NCBI GenBank assembly: GCA_900541315.1
Contig: UQJF01000053.1
Coordinates: forward strand, 1-18,481
Reading direction: 5' to 3'
From: an uncultured Clostridium sp.
GTDB taxonomy: Bacteria > Bacillota > Clostridia > Lachnospirales > Lachnospiraceae
DNA: 18,481 nucleotides
Shown: positions 15,907-18,481 of the stretch, in pieces
Position numbering within the stretch: position 1 is the stretch's first letter
Layout of the letters: each line of letters begins with the position of its first letter
Notes under the pieces: generated by a model
What the model was told of the DNA's origin: nothing
Seen by the model: only the letters and a program-made list of their open reading frames with translations
Databases searched by the model: none
Translations under genes and position numbers: made by a program

Positions 15907-17025
15907 ATGAAAAAATCCATGAAACTTCTGGCTATGGCCCTTGCAGGCACTTTTGTTTTAAGCGGCTGCGCAAATAACGCTGACAAACAGACTGCTTCTG
16001 CCGGGACAGCTGCCTCTACGACAGCTGCTTTACAAACCGCTGCTGAAACAACAGCAAAAAGCTCTGACGAAGCAGAAAGTTCCCAGAAAACTGCTGACCC
16101 GTCCACCGACGCTTCCAAAAACAGCGACAATACTTCTGTCCGTGTCGGCTCTTTAAAGGGACCTACCTCTATGGGACTGGCCCAGCTGATGGACCGTGCC
16201 AAAAAGGGCGAAACAGAAAATGACTACACCTTTACCATGGCTGGAAAAGCCGATGAACTGGTTGGTTCTGTTGCAAACGGCGATCTGGATATTGTTTTAG
16301 TACCTGCCAATGTTGCAAGTATCCTGTATACCAAGACCCAGGGCAATGTAAATGTGATCGATATCAATACGCTTGGTGTTCTCTATGTAGTTGCTTCTGA
16401 TGACTCCATTTCCTCCATGAAAGACCTGAAGGGAAAGACCCTTTACATGACCGGAAAAGGTACTACCCCGGAATATGTAATGAACTATCTCCTTTCTGAA
16501 AATGGCCTTACAGATGGGGATGTTACTCTGGAATTTAAGTCTGAAGCTGCGGAAGTTGCTTCTGTATTAAAAGAAGATCCATCTGCTGTAGGTGTCCTTC
16601 CCCAGCCTTTTGCAACTGCAGCCTGCATCCAGAACGAAGCTTTAAAGCCGGTTCTTGACCTGACTGAACAGTGGAACCTTTTAAATAAGGAAAACGGAAG
16701 CCAGTTAGTAACAGGCGTTACTATTGTACGCAGTGACTTTTTAAAGGAACATGAAGATGCAGTAAAACTGTTTATAGAAGACCACAAGGCATCTGCTGCC
16801 TATACCAGCGAACATCCGGATGAGGCTGCTGAAATGGTAGCTGCACTGGGCATCGTTGAAAAAGCACCGGTTGCGAAAAAGGCTATGCCGGCCTGCAACA
16901 TTGTATGCATTACTGGGGATGAGATGAAGTCTGCTCTTTCAGGCTATTTATCTGTACTGGAAGCTGCTGATGCAAAATCTGTAGGTGGACAGTTACCTGC
17001 TGATGACTTCTACTATCTTCCATAA
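15907..17025 (+). CDS. ABC transporter substrate-binding lipoprotein, NMT1/SsuA-like
   Basis: This 372-aa extracellular lipoprotein is the substrate-binding component of a NitT/TauT-type importer. The signal peptide ends in lipobox LSGC (Cys21) and is followed by a Thr/Ser/Ala-rich linker to about residue 76. The binding fold then starts with VRVGSLKGPTSMGLAQL (78-94), followed by NGDLDIVLVPANVAS, LKGKTLYMTGKGTTPEYV (the hinge typical of NMT1/SsuA proteins) and GVLPQPFATA. Relatives bind aliphatic sulfonates, nitrate, thiamine precursors and similar small molecules; the substrate is not known here. The ATG at 15907 is chosen over an in-frame codon at 15856 because AAGGAGG lies just upstream and the signal peptide begins there. 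The permease gene follows after 24 bases. The gene is divergent from cbiL. Confidence 0.9.
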   Translation: MKKSMKLLAMALAGTFVLSGCANNADKQTASAGTAASTTAALQTAAETTAKSSDEAESSQKTADPSTDASKNSDNTSVRVGSLKGPTSMGLAQLMDRAKKGETENDYTFTMAGKADELVGSVANGDLDIVLVPANVASILYTKTQGNVNVIDINTLGVLYVVASDDSISSMKDLKGKTLYMTGKGTTPEYVMNYLLSENGLTDGDVTLEFKSEAAEVASVLKEDPSAVGVLPQPFATAACIQNEALKPVLDLTEQWNLLNKENGSQLVTGVTIVRSDFLKEHEDAVKLFIEDHKASAAYTSEHPDEAAEMVAALGIVEKAPVAKKAMPACNIVCITGDEMKSALSGYLSVLEAADAKSVGGQLPADDFYYLP

Positions 17026-17049
17026 ATAACTTACAGGATCCTTTCCATA

Positions 17050-17793
17050 ATGAAAAATATGATGAAAAAATATGGAAAAAACTGGATCTGCTGGCTGATC
17101 TGGATCGGGATCTGGCAGCTGGCAGATCTTTTTATCCATAACAATGTGATTTTTGCCGGACCTGTTAACATGGCAGTGACACTTGCCGGCCTGTTAAAAG
17201 ATGGGGATTTCTGGCTAAGTCTGCTCCACTCTGCCTTTCGTATCTGTTCAGGCTTTTTAAGTGCTTTTTTCCTTGGTATCCTTCTTGGAAGCCTTGGGTG
17301 GGCCTTTCCTCTGGTAAAAGAATTTTTAAAACCACCTATGCTGATGATCCGCTGCGTACCAGTGGCCTCTTTCGTCATTCTGGCACTGATATGGATCGGA
17401 TCAGAAAACCTGTCTGTTTTTATTTCCTTTCTGGTGGTCGTTCCTATGATCTACGGTGCCACACTGGCAGGACTTGAAAACATGGATAAAAAGCTTTTAG
17501 AAATGTCCCAGGTATTTTCCATGCCATTTCTGAAAAAAGTACGCTTTCTCTTTGTCCCGGCTGTCCACCCATATCTGATAAGCAGCTGCCGAACTGCCTT
17601 GGGAATGAGCTGGAAATCAGGAGTTGCAGCAGAAGTCATCGGTATCCCTAAAGCTTCCATTGGGGAACAGCTATACTATACAAAACTGTATCTGGATACT
17701 TCCGGGCTTTTTGCCTGGACCTTTTCTATTATCCTTATAAGCGCAGTTTTTGAATTAGTTTTCCTAACATTATTAAAGAAAGTACGGCACTGA
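17050..17793 (+). CDS. ABC transporter permease, NitT/TauT (SsuC/ThiX-like) family
   Basis: This 247-aa inner-membrane protein with about six hydrophobic segments forms the channel of the importer, probably as a homodimer since only one permease gene is present. The N-terminal helix WICWLIWIGIWQLADLF and the following FAGPVN (P-spacing motif of SsuC/TauC types) are characteristic. The EAA-type loop lies at about 137-160 (ATLAGLENMDKKLLEMSQVF), followed by GMSWKSGVAAEVIG (185-198), a signature of this permease family. The start has only a weak AGGA site and a second in-frame ATG three codons later. It is spaced 24 bases from the lipoprotein gene and 1 base from the ATPase gene, clearly one operon. 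Confidence 0.92.
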   Translation: MKNMMKKYGKNWICWLIWIGIWQLADLFIHNNVIFAGPVNMAVTLAGLLKDGDFWLSLLHSAFRICSGFLSAFFLGILLGSLGWAFPLVKEFLKPPMLMIRCVPVASFVILALIWIGSENLSVFISFLVVVPMIYGATLAGLENMDKKLLEMSQVFSMPFLKKVRFLFVPAVHPYLISSCRTALGMSWKSGVAAEVIGIPKASIGEQLYYTKLYLDTSGLFAWTFSIILISAVFELVFLTLLKKVRH

Positions 17794-17794
17794 T

Positions 17795-18421
17795 ATGGAA
17801 CAGATCATTATTAAAAACCTGTGGAAATCTTATGATTCCCTGACCGTTTTGAAAAATGTGGACCTTACGCTGGACCGGGATCAGACTTACTGCCTGATGA
17901 GCCCTTCAGGAACAGGAAAGACCACTTTATTCCGCATTCTTATGGGGTTAGAAAAGGCAGACGAGGGAGAAATTGTCTGGAATGCCAGTTCTGGTTCCTG
18001 TTTTGGCTCTGATAGGGATGTTTCCCGGCCTCTGCGTATTTCCACTGTTTTCCAGGAAGACCGGCTCTGCCCCACATTTTCACCTTTAGAAAATGTGATG
18101 ATGGTGCAAAAAGGAAAATCTTCTGAGTTTTCCATGGAAGAGATCCGCACCACTATGTGCCGTCTGCTGCCGGAAGAATGTTTAAACCGGCCGGTATCTA
18201 CCTTAAGCGGGGGTATGAAACGACGGACTGCGATTTTACGGGCACTTCTTACTAAATCCGATATGCTTTTATTAGATGAACCATTTACGGGGCTGGATGA
18301 AGAAACGAAGATAGATGTTATAAGATTTTTACAGGAATACAGAAACAACCGTTTTCTACTGATCTCCACCCACCAGAAAGAGGATGTAGAATTGCTTAAA
18401 GGCATATTGATCACATTGTAA
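17795..18421 (+). CDS. ABC transporter ATPase, NitT/TauT (SsuB-like) family
   Basis: This 208-aa ATPase powers the importer. It has Walker A SPSGTGKTT (36-44, Ser36 in place of the usual first Gly), Q-loop VFQEDRL (Gln87), signature LSGGMKRR (137-144), Walker B MLLLDEP (157-163) and H-loop STHQ (His193). Most SsuB/TauB proteins run to about 240-260 residues; this one stops soon after the H-loop with LLKGILITL, as shorter ThiZ-like proteins do. The stop codon (18419-18421) is only five bases before the terminal repeat. The gene therefore appears to end naturally, though a slight trimming by a neighbouring insertion cannot be excluded. The ATG follows the permease stop by one base, so translation is coupled. 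Confidence 0.9.
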   Translation: MEQIIIKNLWKSYDSLTVLKNVDLTLDRDQTYCLMSPSGTGKTTLFRILMGLEKADEGEIVWNASSGSCFGSDRDVSRPLRISTVFQEDRLCPTFSPLENVMMVQKGKSSEFSMEEIRTTMCRLLPEECLNRPVSTLSGGMKRRTAILRALLTKSDMLLLDEPFTGLDEETKIDVIRFLQEYRNNRFLLISTHQKEDVELLKGILITL

Positions 18422-18426
18422 TATTG

Positions 18427-18480
18427 ATGATGTGAGTGTCAAAAGTAAATTTTGCCACTCACTGATGTAACCGGATTGCT
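18427..18480. repeat. 54-bp terminal inverted repeat, right copy
   Basis: This is the exact reverse complement of bases 1-54, with one further base (18481) before the window ends. It contains the same 13-position hairpin (18432-18444 against 18450-18462, one mismatch). It starts five bases after the last ATPase stop codon. The same outward TG-initial end as on the left suggests two copies of one mobile element in opposite orientation, or an assembly that stops at this repeat on both sides. Confidence 0.85.
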
Positions 18481-18481
18481 C

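Noticed and set aside
1..18481. Whole window as an 18-kb composite transposon
   Set aside because: There is no transposase gene inside, and the contents are ordinary chromosomal metabolic operons of uniform character. The inverted ends are equally explained by an assembly stopping at a repeated element.

Overview
The window looks like a chromosomal segment of a Clostridia-type Firmicute, most likely a Lachnospiraceae gut anaerobe. The reasons are strong AGGAGG ribosome-binding sites, moderate GC, lipoproteins with Ala/Ser/Thr-rich linkers after the lipobox, and the gene families themselves (Opp/Dpp importer, XylB/DUF4867/fucose-isomerase-like cassette, CbiL, ABC-F). This placement is inference; there is no rRNA or other phylogenetic marker here.

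Layout. (1) 120-5843, minus strand: a complete peptide-type importer operon, transcribed as substrate-binding lipoprotein, permease B, permease C, ATPase D, ATPase F. It has a sigma-A-like promoter near 5977-6004, hairpins in its leader and after the first gene, and a terminator at 68-103. (2) 6119-8092, plus strand: a divergently transcribed 657-aa regulator built like an NtrC/sigma-54 activator, but with every ATPase motif and the sigma-54 contact loop altered or lost and a winged-helix-like C-terminus. (3) 8142-10136, minus: an ABC-F ATPase with a long Trp-rich C-terminal tail, expressed from a promoter whose -10 lies in a perfect 16-bp palindrome. (4) 10301-14032, minus: a sugar cassette of xylulokinase, a DUF4867 cupin-like protein and an L-fucose/L-arabinose isomerase family protein, ending in a 15-bp-stem terminator. 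A divergent AraC-type regulator (14198-15046, plus) shares with it an intergenic region carrying three phased direct repeats. (5) 15027-15734, minus: a lone precorrin-2 C20-methyltransferase (CbiL type), divergent from a three-gene NitT/TauT-type ABC importer (15907-18421, plus: lipoprotein, permease, ATPase).

The two window ends carry the same 54-bp sequence in inverted orientation, each with an internal hairpin. They look like the edges of a repeated, probably insertion-sequence, element at which the assembled sequence stops.

How the parts may work together: the odd regulator is positioned to control the peptide importer; the AraC protein is positioned to switch on the sugar cassette; the CbiL-transporter pairing suggests import of something tied to corrinoid metabolism. 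The most unusual items are the catalytically dead NtrC-like regulator, the CbiL-transporter pair and the DUF4867 sugar cassette. No tRNA, rRNA, CRISPR array, prophage or complete transposase gene is present, and no stretch over 300 bases lacks a gene.
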